Source: Phil1 sp964487565 (lineage in GTDB: Bacteria; Bacillota; Clostridia; Christensenellales; CAG-138). From it: a stretch of 53,746 nucleotides of DNA. Location of the stretch: positions 1 through 53,746 of the forward strand of contig CAZARN010000014.1 in NCBI GenBank assembly GCA_964487565.1, given 5' to 3'. This document shows positions 33,952-42,485 of the stretch, piece after piece. The first letter of the stretch is position 1. Every line of letters begins with the position of its first letter. The notes under the pieces were generated by a model. That model was not told the origin of the DNA. It ran no database searches and saw nothing but the letters and a program-made list of their open reading frames with translations. A program made the translations under genes and the position numbers.

Positions 33952-35934
33952 TTATCGGGCGTTCTTTATCACGCGGACTGCAGCCTCGGCCACCTTCTGC
34001 GCGCTGATGCCGAACTGCGCGAAAAGCGTCTTTGCCGGGGCGGAAGCGCCGAAATGATCGATGCCGACGATCTCGCCGTCAAGGCCCGTGAAGCGCTCCC
34101 AGCCGAACGTGGCGCCCGCTTCCGCCGCAACGCGGCAGCGCATGGCGCGGGGCAGCACGCTTTCGCGGTACTCCTCATCCTGCTGCATGAAAAGATCCGC
34201 CGAGGGCATTGAAACGAGCCGCGCCGCATAGCCCTGTACGGCCAGTATATCCGCGGCTTCGCGGATAAGCTCCGTTTCCGAGCCTGTGGCGATAAGTATC
34301 ACGTCCATCCTGCCCTCGTGCACGTCGCGCAGTATGTATCCGCCGCGCAGCGCGCCCTCGCCTGTGCCCTCGATCTGGGGCAGGTTCTGACGCGAAAGCG
34401 CCATCACGGAAGGCTTCTTCGCGCGAAGCGCCGCGATATAGCAATAATTCGTTTCACGCTGGTCCGCGGGGCGGAACACGAGCGTATCCGGCACGGCGCG
34501 AAGCGCAGCAAGCTGCTCGATCGGCTGATGCGTGGGGCCGTCCTCGCCGACGCCTATGCTGTCGTGCGTAAGGACGTATATGACGGGAAGCTTCATGAGC
34601 GCGGAAAGCCTCAGCGCAGGCTTCACATAATCCGCGAACACGAAGAACGTCGCGCAGTACGGACGAAGTCCGCCGTAAAGCGCGATGCCGTTCGAGATGC
34701 ACGCCATCGAAAGCTCGCGCACGCCGAAATGGATGTTGCAGCCTTCGCGATGCTCGCTTGAAAAATACTCGCTCCCCTTGAGAAGCGTGTTGTTGGAGGG
34801 CGCGAGATCCGCGCTGCCGCCGAAAAGGTTCGGCATTTGGGCGAAAAGCGCGTTGAGCGACGCGCCTGAGGTCGAGCGGGTGGCCTTCGGCGCATCCGCG
34901 GCGACCCCGGCAAGGGCAGCCTCCGCCGCCTCGGGTACCTCGCCGGACTGCCAGAGGAGAAGCTGCGCCGCAAGCTCCGGATACGCGGCCTTATAGCCCT
35001 CGAACATCGCTTCATATTCCTTGCGCGCCGAGGCGCCCGCAAGCGCAAGCGCTTCAAAATGCGCGTAAACGTCGGCAGGTATCTCGAATTTTTCGTAATT
35101 CCAGCCGAGGCGTTTCTTCATGTCGGCGATGCAATCCTCGCCCAGAGGCGCGCCGTGGGCCGCGCTCGTGCCTTCCTTGAGCGTGCCGCGCGCGATCTGC
35201 GTGGACACGATGATGAGCGACGGCTTTTCGCTTTCGAGCCGCGCCTCCTCTATCGCAAGGCCGATGGAGTCTATATCCTCGCCGTTGTCGACCGTTATCA
35301 CCTGGAAGCCCTGTGCGGCAAATCGCATGGCCACGTTCTCCGTGAAGGCGATGTCCGTGCCGCCCTCGATGGTGATGCGGTTGCTGTCGTAAATCGCGAT
35401 CAGCTTGCCGAGCTTCTGCGTTCCGGCAAGGCTCGCCGCCTCGTATGAAACGCCTTCCATCATGCAGCCGTCGCCCATGAGCACATAAGTATAATTGTCG
35501 ATCACCGGGAACCCGTCCCTGTTGAATATCGCGGCCATGTGCGCTTCGGCCATCGCCATGCCCACCGCCATCGCAAAGCCCTGTCCGAGAGGGCCGGTCG
35601 TCGCTTCAACGCCCGTCGTGTGACCGTATTCGGGATGGCCGGGCGTGAGGCTGCCGAACTGGCGGAAGTTCTTTATATCATCGATGGTTATGCCGTAGCC
35701 GAAAAGATGCAGCAGCGCGTATTCAAGCATCGAGGCATGGCCTGAGGAAAGGACGAATCTGTCCCTGCCCGGCCACGACGGGTGCTTCGGATCGTGGCGC
35801 ATGCTGCTCCAGAGAGTATACGCGATCGGCGCTGCGCCAATCGCCATGCCGGGATGTCCGCTGTTTGCCTTTTCGATCGCATCCGCCGCAAGCACGCGGA
35901 TCGCACTTATGGCTTTGGCTTCAATGGGTCTCAT
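33952..35934 (-). CDS. tkt: Transketolase
   Basis: 660 residues, full-length single polypeptide; thiamine-diphosphate enzyme of the non-oxidative pentose phosphate path. Segments include NSGHPGMAIGAAPIAYTLW, the ThDP motif MGDGCMMEGVSYEAASLAG (GDG ... N), and the C-terminal half with THDSIGVGEDGPTHQPIEQL. GGAGGTATCAA precedes the ATG. It is the first gene of a predicted tkt-kamB-kamC-buk operon, an unusual association. A TATAAT at 35978-35973 is a candidate -10, with no clear -35. Confidence 0.96.
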   Translation of the reverse strand: MRPIEAKAISAIRVLAADAIEKANSGHPGMAIGAAPIAYTLWSSMRHDPKHPSWPGRDRFVLSSGHASMLEYALLHLFGYGITIDDIKNFRQFGSLTPGHPEYGHTTGVEATTGPLGQGFAMAVGMAMAEAHMAAIFNRDGFPVIDNYTYVLMGDGCMMEGVSYEAASLAGTQKLGKLIAIYDSNRITIEGGTDIAFTENVAMRFAAQGFQVITVDNGEDIDSIGLAIEEARLESEKPSLIIVSTQIARGTLKEGTSAAHGAPLGEDCIADMKKRLGWNYEKFEIPADVYAHFEALALAGASARKEYEAMFEGYKAAYPELAAQLLLWQSGEVPEAAEAALAGVAADAPKATRSTSGASLNALFAQMPNLFGGSADLAPSNNTLLKGSEYFSSEHREGCNIHFGVRELSMACISNGIALYGGLRPYCATFFVFADYVKPALRLSALMKLPVIYVLTHDSIGVGEDGPTHQPIEQLAALRAVPDTLVFRPADQRETNYCYIAALRAKKPSVMALSRQNLPQIEGTGEGALRGGYILRDVHEGRMDVILIATGSETELIREAADILAVQGYAARLVSMPSADLFMQQDEEYRESVLPRAMRCRVAAEAGATFGWERFTGLDGEIVGIDHFGASAPAKTLFAQFGISAQKVAEAAVRVIKNAR

Positions 35935-36008
35935 TTGATACCTCCGGTTTGCAATATTCTTTCGTACAGGTTATTATAGCATATCATGCGGGGAAAGGAA
36001 CGTCTTAT

Positions 36009-36473
36009 ATGTTATATTTGTGTCATATCCAAACGCCCGTCGGCGTTTTTCAGGCCGCGGAGGAGGACGGAAAGCTCGTTTCTCTCGATCTCGACAAAAA
36101 TATGCCGCCGCAGGGCGAGGAACGCGTGACACCGCTGCTGATGCGCCTTGAAGAGGAGCTTCACCAGTATTTCGCACGCGCGCGCACATGCTTCGACATA
36201 CCGCTCGCCCCTTCCGGCACTCCCTTTCAGATGCGCTGCTATGACGGACTTCTCAGCATACCATACGGCGAAACGCGGAGCTATTCATGGCTTGCGGGAT
36301 TTGCGCAAAGCCCCCGCGGGGCGCGCGCGGCCGGCGGCGCGTGTCACAGCAATCCGATACTCATCCTCATCCCGTGCCACAGGGTGATCGGCGCCTCAGG
36401 GAAGCTCACGGGTTTCGGCGGAGGGATAGAGGTCAAGGAAGCGCTTCTCGCGCTCGAGCACGAGGGCCGTTAA
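36009..36473 (+). CDS. ogt: Methylated-DNA-[protein]-cysteine S-methyltransferase
   Basis: 154 residues from the ATG at 36009 (AAAGGAA upstream); the longer frame from 35865 has no ribosome site and overlaps tkt. It repairs O6-alkylguanine by taking the alkyl group onto the acceptor cysteine C123 in IPCHRV. The helix-turn-helix (IPYGETRSYSWLAG) and the GGGIEVKEALLALE end are typical. It is divergent from transketolase and convergent with the membrane protein at 36488. Confidence 0.95.
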   Translation: MLYLCHIQTPVGVFQAAEEDGKLVSLDLDKNMPPQGEERVTPLLMRLEEELHQYFARARTCFDIPLAPSGTPFQMRCYDGLLSIPYGETRSYSWLAGFAQSPRGARAAGGACHSNPILILIPCHRVIGASGKLTGFGGGIEVKEALLALEHEGR

Positions 36474-36487
36474 CGCCGCCCAAAGGG

Positions 36488-36841
36488 TCAGCCGACCGCC
36501 CGCGCGACTGCCCATATGACAAGGCCCAGCAGGCCCCAGACGAGGGAGAAACGCAGGCATATCTGACCCCGGAAATTGAGCGGCACCGTGCTGTAATCCC
36601 AAACGCGAAGGCCGAGCTTCACGTTGAATATCAGCCCGAAAACAAGCTCTACCGCCGTGATGAGCGCCGCGCCCGTGACATACGCCCATACTGGCGGCAT
36701 ATCAAACGCGCTGTAGAGCGCGAACAGCGCCGCCGCGCATATTCCGCCCGCAAGCCCCATTGAATAATGCGTGCGTCCGCGGAAGGCGATCTCAAGCGCC
36801 ATATATCCGAGGGCGCCTGTTATAAATGCGATCAATATCAT
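36488..36841 (-). CDS. CmpB-like putative ABC transporter permease domain protein
   Basis: 117 residues with about four membrane segments (4-18, 27-45, 50-72 and 96-115). The motif VWDYSTVPLNFRGQICLRFS is typical of the CmpB (type IV putative ABC permease) family in Firmicutes. No ATPase partner is adjacent, so transport is not shown. No strong ribosome site was seen. Confidence 0.72.
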   Translation of the reverse strand: MILIAFITGALGYMALEIAFRGRTHYSMGLAGGICAAALFALYSAFDMPPVWAYVTGAALITAVELVFGLIFNVKLGLRVWDYSTVPLNFRGQICLRFSLVWGLLGLVIWAVARAVG

Positions 36842-36858
36842 GCAAAAAGTATGCGCGC

Positions 36859-36887
36859 TTGACAGAAGCTTTTATGCGCGTTATACT
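36859..36887 (+). promoter_or_regulatory. Promoter of leader peptide and cysteine synthase
   Basis: TTGACA (36859-36864), 17 bp, TATACT (36882-36887). The transcript should start near 36894, giving a 266-nt leader before cysK. Confidence 0.82.
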
Positions 36888-36951
36888 TTCGTCCGTTGGC
36901 TGCACGGCACATCGATCCGGCCGCCGGCATATGATTAAACGGGAGGCAAAC

Positions 36952-37062
36952 ATGCGCAAAAACGTCGTTTACAACTCCATATGTTGTATCAGCGAAACCG
37001 CTTCAGCGGCTTGCGCCTGTCGGGCGCGCTTCCCGCACGGGTTTTCTCTGATACGGCAATAA
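36952..37062 (+). CDS. Cys-containing leader peptide (attenuator ORF)
   Basis: 36 residues behind GGGAGG (5 nt spacing) with ATG at 36952 and TAA at 37060. Cysteine codons are at positions 11, 12, 21 and 23. It lies between the promoter and a strong terminator ahead of cysteine synthase. The last two Cys codons fall in the 5' arm and loop of a small hairpin (37013-37027). A product function is not expected; ribosome stalling at Cys codons is the likely purpose. Confidence 0.7.
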   Translation: MRKNVVYNSICCISETASAACACRARFPHGFSLIRQ

Positions 37063-37126
37063 GCTCGTTTTCGGGCGTTTTTTATCGGGGAAGCGGGAAG
37101 CGCAACAGCACTCCCGCTTCTTTTTT
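37013..37126 (+). promoter_or_regulatory. Transcription attenuator of cysteine synthase
   Basis: Three competing elements. Hairpin 1 is GCGCC (37013-37017) / GGCGC (37023-37027). GCGCTTCCCGC (37026-37036) is exactly complementary over 11 nt to GCGGGAAGCGC (37093-37103). That second segment contains most of the terminator 5' arm: GAAGCGGGA (37090-37098) / TCCCGCTTC (37112-37120) followed by T6 (37121-37126). Stalling at Cys codons 21/23 would block hairpin 1, free the antiterminator and allow read-through into cysK when Cys-tRNA is scarce. Confidence 0.75.
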
Positions 37127-37159
37127 GCATACAAAAACGTTCGAAAGGATGGCCGGAAA

Positions 37160-38062
37160 ATGCGGCTCTATAACGATATACTCGAAACCACAGGCAACAC
37201 TCCCCTTGTGAGGATAAACTCAATTGTCACGAGGCCCGGCGTCACCGTCGCCTCGAAGCTCGAAGGGCAAAACCCGAGCGGCAGCGTGAAGGATCGCATA
37301 GCGCGGGCGATGCTCGGCGACGGTATCGCGGGCGGGGCGCTCCGCCCGGGTATGACGGTGATCGAGGCGACCTCCGGCAACACCGGCATCGCCGTCGCGA
37401 TGGCGTGCGCCGTGCTCGGCTTCCCCGCGGAGATCGTGATGAGCGAATCCGTTTCCGTTGAAAGGAGACAGATGCTCGCGGCATACGGCGCGCGCGTGAT
37501 ACTGACCCCCGCGTCCGATGGCACGGACGGCGCGCAGCGCGAAGTCCTGCGGCGTATCGGCGCGGACCCTTCAAAATACTTTCACCCGGATCAGTTTTCA
37601 AACAGAGCCAATCCGCGCGCGCATTACGCTTCGACCGCGGAGGAAATACTCCGCGATACGGACGGGCGCGTCACGCATTTCATCGCCGCAACAGGCTCCA
37701 CGGGCACGGTTACAGGCGTCGGCGCGAAGCTTCGCGAGCAGCGCGCGAACATAGAGATCGTCGCCGCCGTGCCGGAGGCGCATCACGCGATACAGGGCCT
37801 CAGGAACTTTTCCGAAACCGATATGCCGGCGATATACGATCCTTCCGTCATAGACCGAAGCATAACGGTCGGCACGAACGAAGCGTTTGCCATGACGCGA
37901 AGGCTTGCGCTCGAGGAAGGCATCTTTGCCGGCATGTCCGCCGGGGCCGCCATGTGCGCCGCGGCGAAGGTTGCCGAAAGCGCAAACGAGGGCAGCTTCA
38001 TCGTCGTGCTTTTTGCAGACCGCGGGGAAAAATACCTCAGCACCGGCGTTTTTGACAACTGA
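37160..38062 (+). CDS. cysK: Cysteine synthase (O-acetylserine sulfhydrylase family)
   Basis: 300 residues, PLP enzyme forming cysteine from O-acetylserine and sulfide. The PLP lysine is K44 in NPSGSVKDR; the substrate loop TSGNTG is at 71-76 and the phosphate-binding loop TGSTGTVTGVG lies in the middle. CysK and CysM variants cannot be separated here. It is controlled by the attenuator upstream, so expression should follow Cys-tRNA charging. No serine acetyltransferase is adjacent. A strong terminator follows. Confidence 0.93.
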   Translation: MRLYNDILETTGNTPLVRINSIVTRPGVTVASKLEGQNPSGSVKDRIARAMLGDGIAGGALRPGMTVIEATSGNTGIAVAMACAVLGFPAEIVMSESVSVERRQMLAAYGARVILTPASDGTDGAQREVLRRIGADPSKYFHPDQFSNRANPRAHYASTAEEILRDTDGRVTHFIAATGSTGTVTGVGAKLREQRANIEIVAAVPEAHHAIQGLRNFSETDMPAIYDPSVIDRSITVGTNEAFAMTRRLALEEGIFAGMSAGAAMCAAAKVAESANEGSFIVVLFADRGEKYLSTGVFDN

Positions 38063-38106
38063 GCGCCAAACGGGCGTCAGCCGCGCGGCCGGCGAAAACA
38101 AAAAAA

Positions 38107-38150
38107 GGCGGCGACGGAGCTTATAAGCCCTGTCGCCGCCTCAGCTTTTT
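38107..38150. terminator. Bidirectional terminator between cysK and hydrogenase operon
   Basis: Stem GGCGGCGAC / GTCGCCGCC flanked by A7 on the left and TTTTTT on the right, so it can stop both convergent transcripts. Confidence 0.88.
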
Positions 38151-38395
38151 TATTTTTCAGCAGGAACATGCTCGTCGAAGAAAGCCGCGGCTTCCTCGGG
38201 CATGATATGGAATTCATTGCCGTTCACGCGCACGGACACGCCGCGGCACATGCACTCCCTCATACAGAAGGTGGCCTTGAACTCCACGCACTCATGCAGA
38301 TTCCGCTCCTCGATGAGGTGACGGAAGGTCTGGATGATATTGTATGAGCCCTTGAGATGGCATGAACTGCCTATACAGACCTCAAGCAACGTCAT
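38150..38395 (-). CDS. Small thioredoxin-fold [2Fe-2S] ferredoxin-like protein
   Basis: 81 residues with the cluster ligands CIGSSC (C7, C12) and FCMREC (C44, C48), as in the NuoE/[2Fe-2S] thioredoxin-like domain. It overlaps hydA by 4 nt and is the last gene of the hydrogenase operon. A paralogue with the same CIGSSCHLKGS start is near the operon's other end (45732-45971). An electron-transfer role next to HydABC is likely; the partner is unknown. Confidence 0.85.
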   Translation of the reverse strand: MTLLEVCIGSSCHLKGSYNIIQTFRHLIEERNLHECVEFKATFCMRECMCRGVSVRVNGNEFHIMPEEAAAFFDEHVPAEK

Positions 38396-40101
38396 TTTTG
38401 CGCATCCCCTTTCGCGCCGTAATGTACATGCAGCAGCTCGTGGACCCTGCCGCGGAGTATGCCGTCATACAGGCTCTCCGCAAGGGGGTTCTCCTCGGAG
38501 CGCTTTATGCTCGAAACGCGGTCGGCCGCATAGAGGCCCTTGCCGCGCGCGGCCTTGATATATTCGGGGCTGAAGGGCTGTCCGCCGCCGGCAACGCAGC
38601 CGCCGGGGCAAGCCATCACCTCGATGAAGTCGTAGTGCGCGCGTCCCTCGCGTATTGCGTCGATGAGATGCGATGCGTTCATCAGGCCGGACACAACGGC
38701 GATCTTCAGCTCGCGTCCGCCGTAGGGCACGGTGAGCTCCTTCACGCCCTGCATACCGCGCACGCCGGAATATGTGAGCGCGAGAAGGCCCGTGCGGGAT
38801 TTGTCGGACGAAACGCGGCGGAGCACCGCCTCCGTCACGCCGCCGGTGACGCCGAATATCACGCCCGCGCCTGAATTTTCAGAATAAGGCGCATCAACGG
38901 CTTCGGGTTCAAGCTCGTTGAACACGACGCCCGATTCCTTTATCATGCGGATAAGCTCCTGCGTGGTTATGACGGCGTCCACATACGGTTCGCCGTCGCG
39001 CTTGAACTCGTCGCGCACAGCCTCGAATTTTTTCGCCGTGCAGGGCATGACGGCAACATGGAACTGCTTCCTTGAGGAATGTACGCCATCCTCCTTTATG
39101 ACCGCCGCAAGCATCTGCATCGGCGACTTGCATGAGGATACGTTTGACATAAGCTCCGGATACTTCTTTTCGCAGAACTGTATCCATGCGGGGCAGCATG
39201 AGGTGAAGAGGGGCATATCCCCGCCCTTTTCAACATGAGCAAGGAATTCCTCGCTCTCCTCGAGCACGGTGAGATCCGCGCCGAGGGAGGTGTCATACAC
39301 CTCGTCAAAGCCCATCCTGTGCATGGCGGCGACGATTCGGCCCATTGAGTTCTCGCCGTCGGGCACGCGAAGCTCACGCCCAAGCGCCGTGCGCACGGCC
39401 GGCGCGATCTGCGCCGTGACCTTGACCGTGCGGTCCTCGATCGCCTGCCATACGCGCTTTATATCCTCGCGCACGACTATCGCGCCCGTGGGGCACACCG
39501 CCGCGCACTGGCCGCAGCCCACGCAGGGGCTTTCGGCTATCGGACGGCCGAAGGAGGTGCTTATCTGCATCTTGGAGCCGCGGAACGCGAAATCGATCGC
39601 GCCCACGTTCTGTATTTCGTTGCACATGCGCACGCAGTCGCCGCAGAGTATGCACTTGCTGGCGTCGCGCACGATCGAAACGGAAGACTCGTCCTTTCGC
39701 GGTTCGGACGAGCTGTTGGGGAAACGCACGCCCTCGATGTTGAAGCGCATCGCAAGATCCTGAAGCTTGCACTTGCCGTTGTTGGAGCATGTGGTGCAGT
39801 CCCTGCAATGATTTGCAAGCAGCAGCTCCAGAATGTTCTTTCTGTATCTTCTCAGCCGTTCGGTGTTCGTGCGGATAACCATGCCGTCGCGCGGCACTGT
39901 GGAGCAGGCGGCGTCAAGTCCGCCGCGCTCGTTCTCCACCATGCACATACGGCACGCACCGTAGATCGAAAGCTCCGAATGATAGCAGAAGGTCGGCATT
40001 TTGATGCCCGCCTTGCGGATAAGCTCGAGCAGGTTCTTCTCGCCCGCCATCTCCACAGGCACGCCGTCGATTATCACATATTCCCTCTTTTTTGCTTCCA
40101 T
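38392..40101 (-). CDS. hydA: [FeFe] hydrogenase catalytic subunit (HydA, bifurcating type)
   Basis: 569 residues. N-terminal [2Fe-2S] ferredoxin (C39, C50, C53, C66), a His/Cys cluster site (H98xxxC102xxC105...C111) and two [4Fe-4S] clusters (C150-C160 and C193-C203). The H-cluster domain follows: L1 TSCCPAW (300-306), L2 MPCTAKKFE (352-360), L3 MACPGGCVAGGG (496-507). With HydB and HydC it couples NADH and reduced ferredoxin to H2. GGGAGG precedes the ATG; it is 4 bp after hydB. Confidence 0.97.
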   Translation of the reverse strand: MEAKKREYVIIDGVPVEMAGEKNLLELIRKAGIKMPTFCYHSELSIYGACRMCMVENERGGLDAACSTVPRDGMVIRTNTERLRRYRKNILELLLANHCRDCTTCSNNGKCKLQDLAMRFNIEGVRFPNSSSEPRKDESSVSIVRDASKCILCGDCVRMCNEIQNVGAIDFAFRGSKMQISTSFGRPIAESPCVGCGQCAAVCPTGAIVVREDIKRVWQAIEDRTVKVTAQIAPAVRTALGRELRVPDGENSMGRIVAAMHRMGFDEVYDTSLGADLTVLEESEEFLAHVEKGGDMPLFTSCCPAWIQFCEKKYPELMSNVSSCKSPMQMLAAVIKEDGVHSSRKQFHVAVMPCTAKKFEAVRDEFKRDGEPYVDAVITTQELIRMIKESGVVFNELEPEAVDAPYSENSGAGVIFGVTGGVTEAVLRRVSSDKSRTGLLALTYSGVRGMQGVKELTVPYGGRELKIAVVSGLMNASHLIDAIREGRAHYDFIEVMACPGGCVAGGGQPFSPEYIKAARGKGLYAADRVSSIKRSEENPLAESLYDGILRGRVHELLHVHYGAKGDAQK

Positions 40102-40105
40102 TTGC

Positions 40106-41986
40106 TTATTCCTCCCTGATGGCGTGGAACGCGCAGGCCGTGATGCAGGAGCCGCAGCGTATGCACTTCGTAAGGTCTATCTTGAAGGGCTTCTTTATCT
40201 CGCCCGATATCGCGTTGGCGGGGCACTGCCTCGCGCACTTGGAGCAGCCGCGGCAAAGCTCGGGATCTATCACGATGCGCTTGAGCTTCTGGCAGACGCC
40301 GGCCGGGCAGCGCTTGTCCTTTATATGCGCCTCATACTCGCTGCGGAAGTTCTTTATCGTGCTGACAACTGGCGACGCGGCGGATTTGCCGAGGCCGCAA
40401 AGCGCTGTTGCCGAAATTGTATCCGCAAGCTCGAGCAGAAGATCGATATCATCCTCGCGTCCCTCGCCTGCGACGATGCGCTCAAGGATATCGAGCATGC
40501 GCTTCGTGCCCTCGCGGCACGGCACGCACTTGCCGCAGGATTCGTTCTGCGTGAAGTGCATGAAGAAGCGCGCGACCTCGACCATGCAGGTCTTGTCATC
40601 CATGACGACAAGGCCGCCGGAGCCTATCATTGCGCCCGCTTTTTTGAGCGAGTCAAAATCGAGCGGCGTGTCAAGATCCTTCGGCGTCAGACATGCTCCG
40701 GACGGGCCGCCGATCTGCACGGCCTTGAACTCTCCGTCGCCGCGCATGCCGCCGCCGATATCGAATATGACCTCGCGAAGGGTCGTGCCCATAGGCACCT
40801 CGATGAGGCCGGTGTTGGCGATGTTGCCCGTGAGGGCGAACGCCTTTGTGCCGGGGCTGTTTTCAGGCCCCATGCTCTTGTACCATGCGGCGCCGCGAAG
40901 TATGATCTGGGCGACGTTCGCATATGTTTCAACGTTGTTGAGTACCGTCGGCTTGTCAAAAAGGCCGTGCTCAACGGTGCGCGGGGGCTTTACGCGGGGC
41001 ATTCCGCGCTTGCCCTCGATGGAGGCTGTAAGCGCGCTGCCCTCGCCGCAGACGAACGCGCCCGCGCCGCGGTTGATGTGCATACGGAACGAGAAATCCG
41101 AACCGAGTATATTCTCGCCGAGAAGGCCGGCTTCCTCCGCCTGCTCGATGGCTATGCGCAGACGCTCCACCGCGAGGGGATATTCCGCGCGCACATAAAT
41201 GTATCCTTCCGATGCGCCGCAGGCGCGCGCCGCGATCATCATGCCCTCGATCATGCGGTGCGGATCGCCTTCCATGACGCTTCTGTCCATGAACGCGCCG
41301 GGGTCGCCCTCGTCGCCGTTGCAAACGACGTATTTCATCGGCTCCTTCTGCCGTTTCACCTGCGCCCACTTTTTGCCCGTGGGGAAGCCTCCGCCGCCCC
41401 TGCCGCGAAGGGCCGCTTCGCTGACCTCGTTGATTATATCGTCGGGCGTCATGTCGAAAAGCGCTTTTTCGAACGCGCTGTATCCGCCAAGACCCAGGTA
41501 TTCGCGTATTGAAGTGGCGTCGATATGCCCGCAGTGCTCAAGCACGACGCGGGTCTGCTTGTGATAGAACGGTATCTCGTCCTGACGCTTGAACACCACG
41601 CCCTCCCTGTGATAGGCAAGGCGCTCGATATGCTCGCCCGCGACGATCGTCCTGTCGACGATCTCCTCGCAGTCGGCAAGTTTCACCTTTGTATAAAGCC
41701 AGCCCTGCGGCTCTATGCGCACGAGCGGCCCCATCTCGCAGAAGCCGTGGCAGCCGCACTTTTTGAGGCCGACCACATCCTCGTGCGGCTCCTCGGCAAG
41801 TTCGACCGAAACCTTGAGGCCGCGCTCCTGCATGAGGGAGCGAAGCTTCGCGTATATATCGAGCGAACCGCTCGACACGCAGCCCGTGCCTGCGCACACC
41901 AAAATGCGCCTGGTTTCATGCGCGATGGCATCGGCGCAGGCCGCGCGGGCAAGCTGCAATTGCTGTCTTGTTTGAAGTTTAAGCAT
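40106..41986 (-). CDS. hydB: Hydrogenase NADH-binding subunit (HydB, NuoF-like)
   Basis: 626 residues. An N-terminal thioredoxin-like [2Fe-2S] domain (CAGTGC ... CGCHGFC) precedes the NuoF core with FMN/NADH loops (RGRGGGGFPTGKKW and AGAFVCGEGSALTASIEG). A cluster site (NESCGKCVPCREG) follows, then two C-terminal [4Fe-4S] motifs (CRGCSKCARQC and CIRCGSCITAC). It is the NADH site of the trimeric bifurcating hydrogenase. It overlaps hydC by 8 nt. Confidence 0.96.
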   Translation of the reverse strand: MLKLQTRQQLQLARAACADAIAHETRRILVCAGTGCVSSGSLDIYAKLRSLMQERGLKVSVELAEEPHEDVVGLKKCGCHGFCEMGPLVRIEPQGWLYTKVKLADCEEIVDRTIVAGEHIERLAYHREGVVFKRQDEIPFYHKQTRVVLEHCGHIDATSIREYLGLGGYSAFEKALFDMTPDDIINEVSEAALRGRGGGGFPTGKKWAQVKRQKEPMKYVVCNGDEGDPGAFMDRSVMEGDPHRMIEGMMIAARACGASEGYIYVRAEYPLAVERLRIAIEQAEEAGLLGENILGSDFSFRMHINRGAGAFVCGEGSALTASIEGKRGMPRVKPPRTVEHGLFDKPTVLNNVETYANVAQIILRGAAWYKSMGPENSPGTKAFALTGNIANTGLIEVPMGTTLREVIFDIGGGMRGDGEFKAVQIGGPSGACLTPKDLDTPLDFDSLKKAGAMIGSGGLVVMDDKTCMVEVARFFMHFTQNESCGKCVPCREGTKRMLDILERIVAGEGREDDIDLLLELADTISATALCGLGKSAASPVVSTIKNFRSEYEAHIKDKRCPAGVCQKLKRIVIDPELCRGCSKCARQCPANAISGEIKKPFKIDLTKCIRCGSCITACAFHAIREE

Positions 41987-42464
41987 TTTCTTCCTCCTTG
42001 CGGAGCGTATTCACGATCTCGCTCGCCTTGTCGGGCGTCATCGAGGGATGCACGGTGCCGTTGACGGTGATGACCGGCGCAAGGCCGCACGCGCCGAGGC
42101 ATGAAACGGTTTCAAGCGTGAAAAGTTTGTCCGGGGTGGTCTTTTTCCCGTCGCCGAGGTTCAGGTCCTTTTTGAGGCGGTTCAGTATATCGGCGCTGCG
42201 CCGCACATGGCAGGCGGTTCCGTCGCAAACGCGGATGACGTATTTTCCCTTCGGTTCGAGCGAGAAATTCTCATAGAATGTGGCGACGCCGTATATGCGC
42301 GCCTCGCTCATGTTCAGCTTTTTGGCAAGATACGGAAAAATCTCCGGCGGCAGATAATGATACTGCTCCTGGATCTCCTGAAGGATGGCGATTATCGCGC
42401 TTTCCTTAAGGCCGTGAGCATCGAGGATCGCATCGAGCTCGCGGTAGTTGAATGGTTCACTCAT
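41979..42464 (-). CDS. hydC: Hydrogenase subunit HydC (NuoE-like)
   Basis: 161 residues, NuoE family with thioredoxin-like [2Fe-2S] site (CDGTAC and CLGACG). The N-terminal helices include IIAILQEIQEQYHYLPPE, a family hallmark. Small electron-transfer subunit of the HydABC complex. AGGAGG precedes the ATG; its 3' end overlaps hydB. Confidence 0.96.
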   Translation of the reverse strand: MSEPFNYRELDAILDAHGLKESAIIAILQEIQEQYHYLPPEIFPYLAKKLNMSEARIYGVATFYENFSLEPKGKYVIRVCDGTACHVRRSADILNRLKKDLNLGDGKKTTPDKLFTLETVSCLGACGLAPVITVNGTVHPSMTPDKASEIVNTLRKEEENA

Positions 42465-42485
42465 TTGTTTCCTCCTGTCGGTTTT

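Noticed and set aside
36895..37159. T-box riboswitch before cysteine synthase
   Set aside because: No T-box core (GGTGGTACCGCG type) is present; the leader ORF and exact antiterminator pairing explain the region better.
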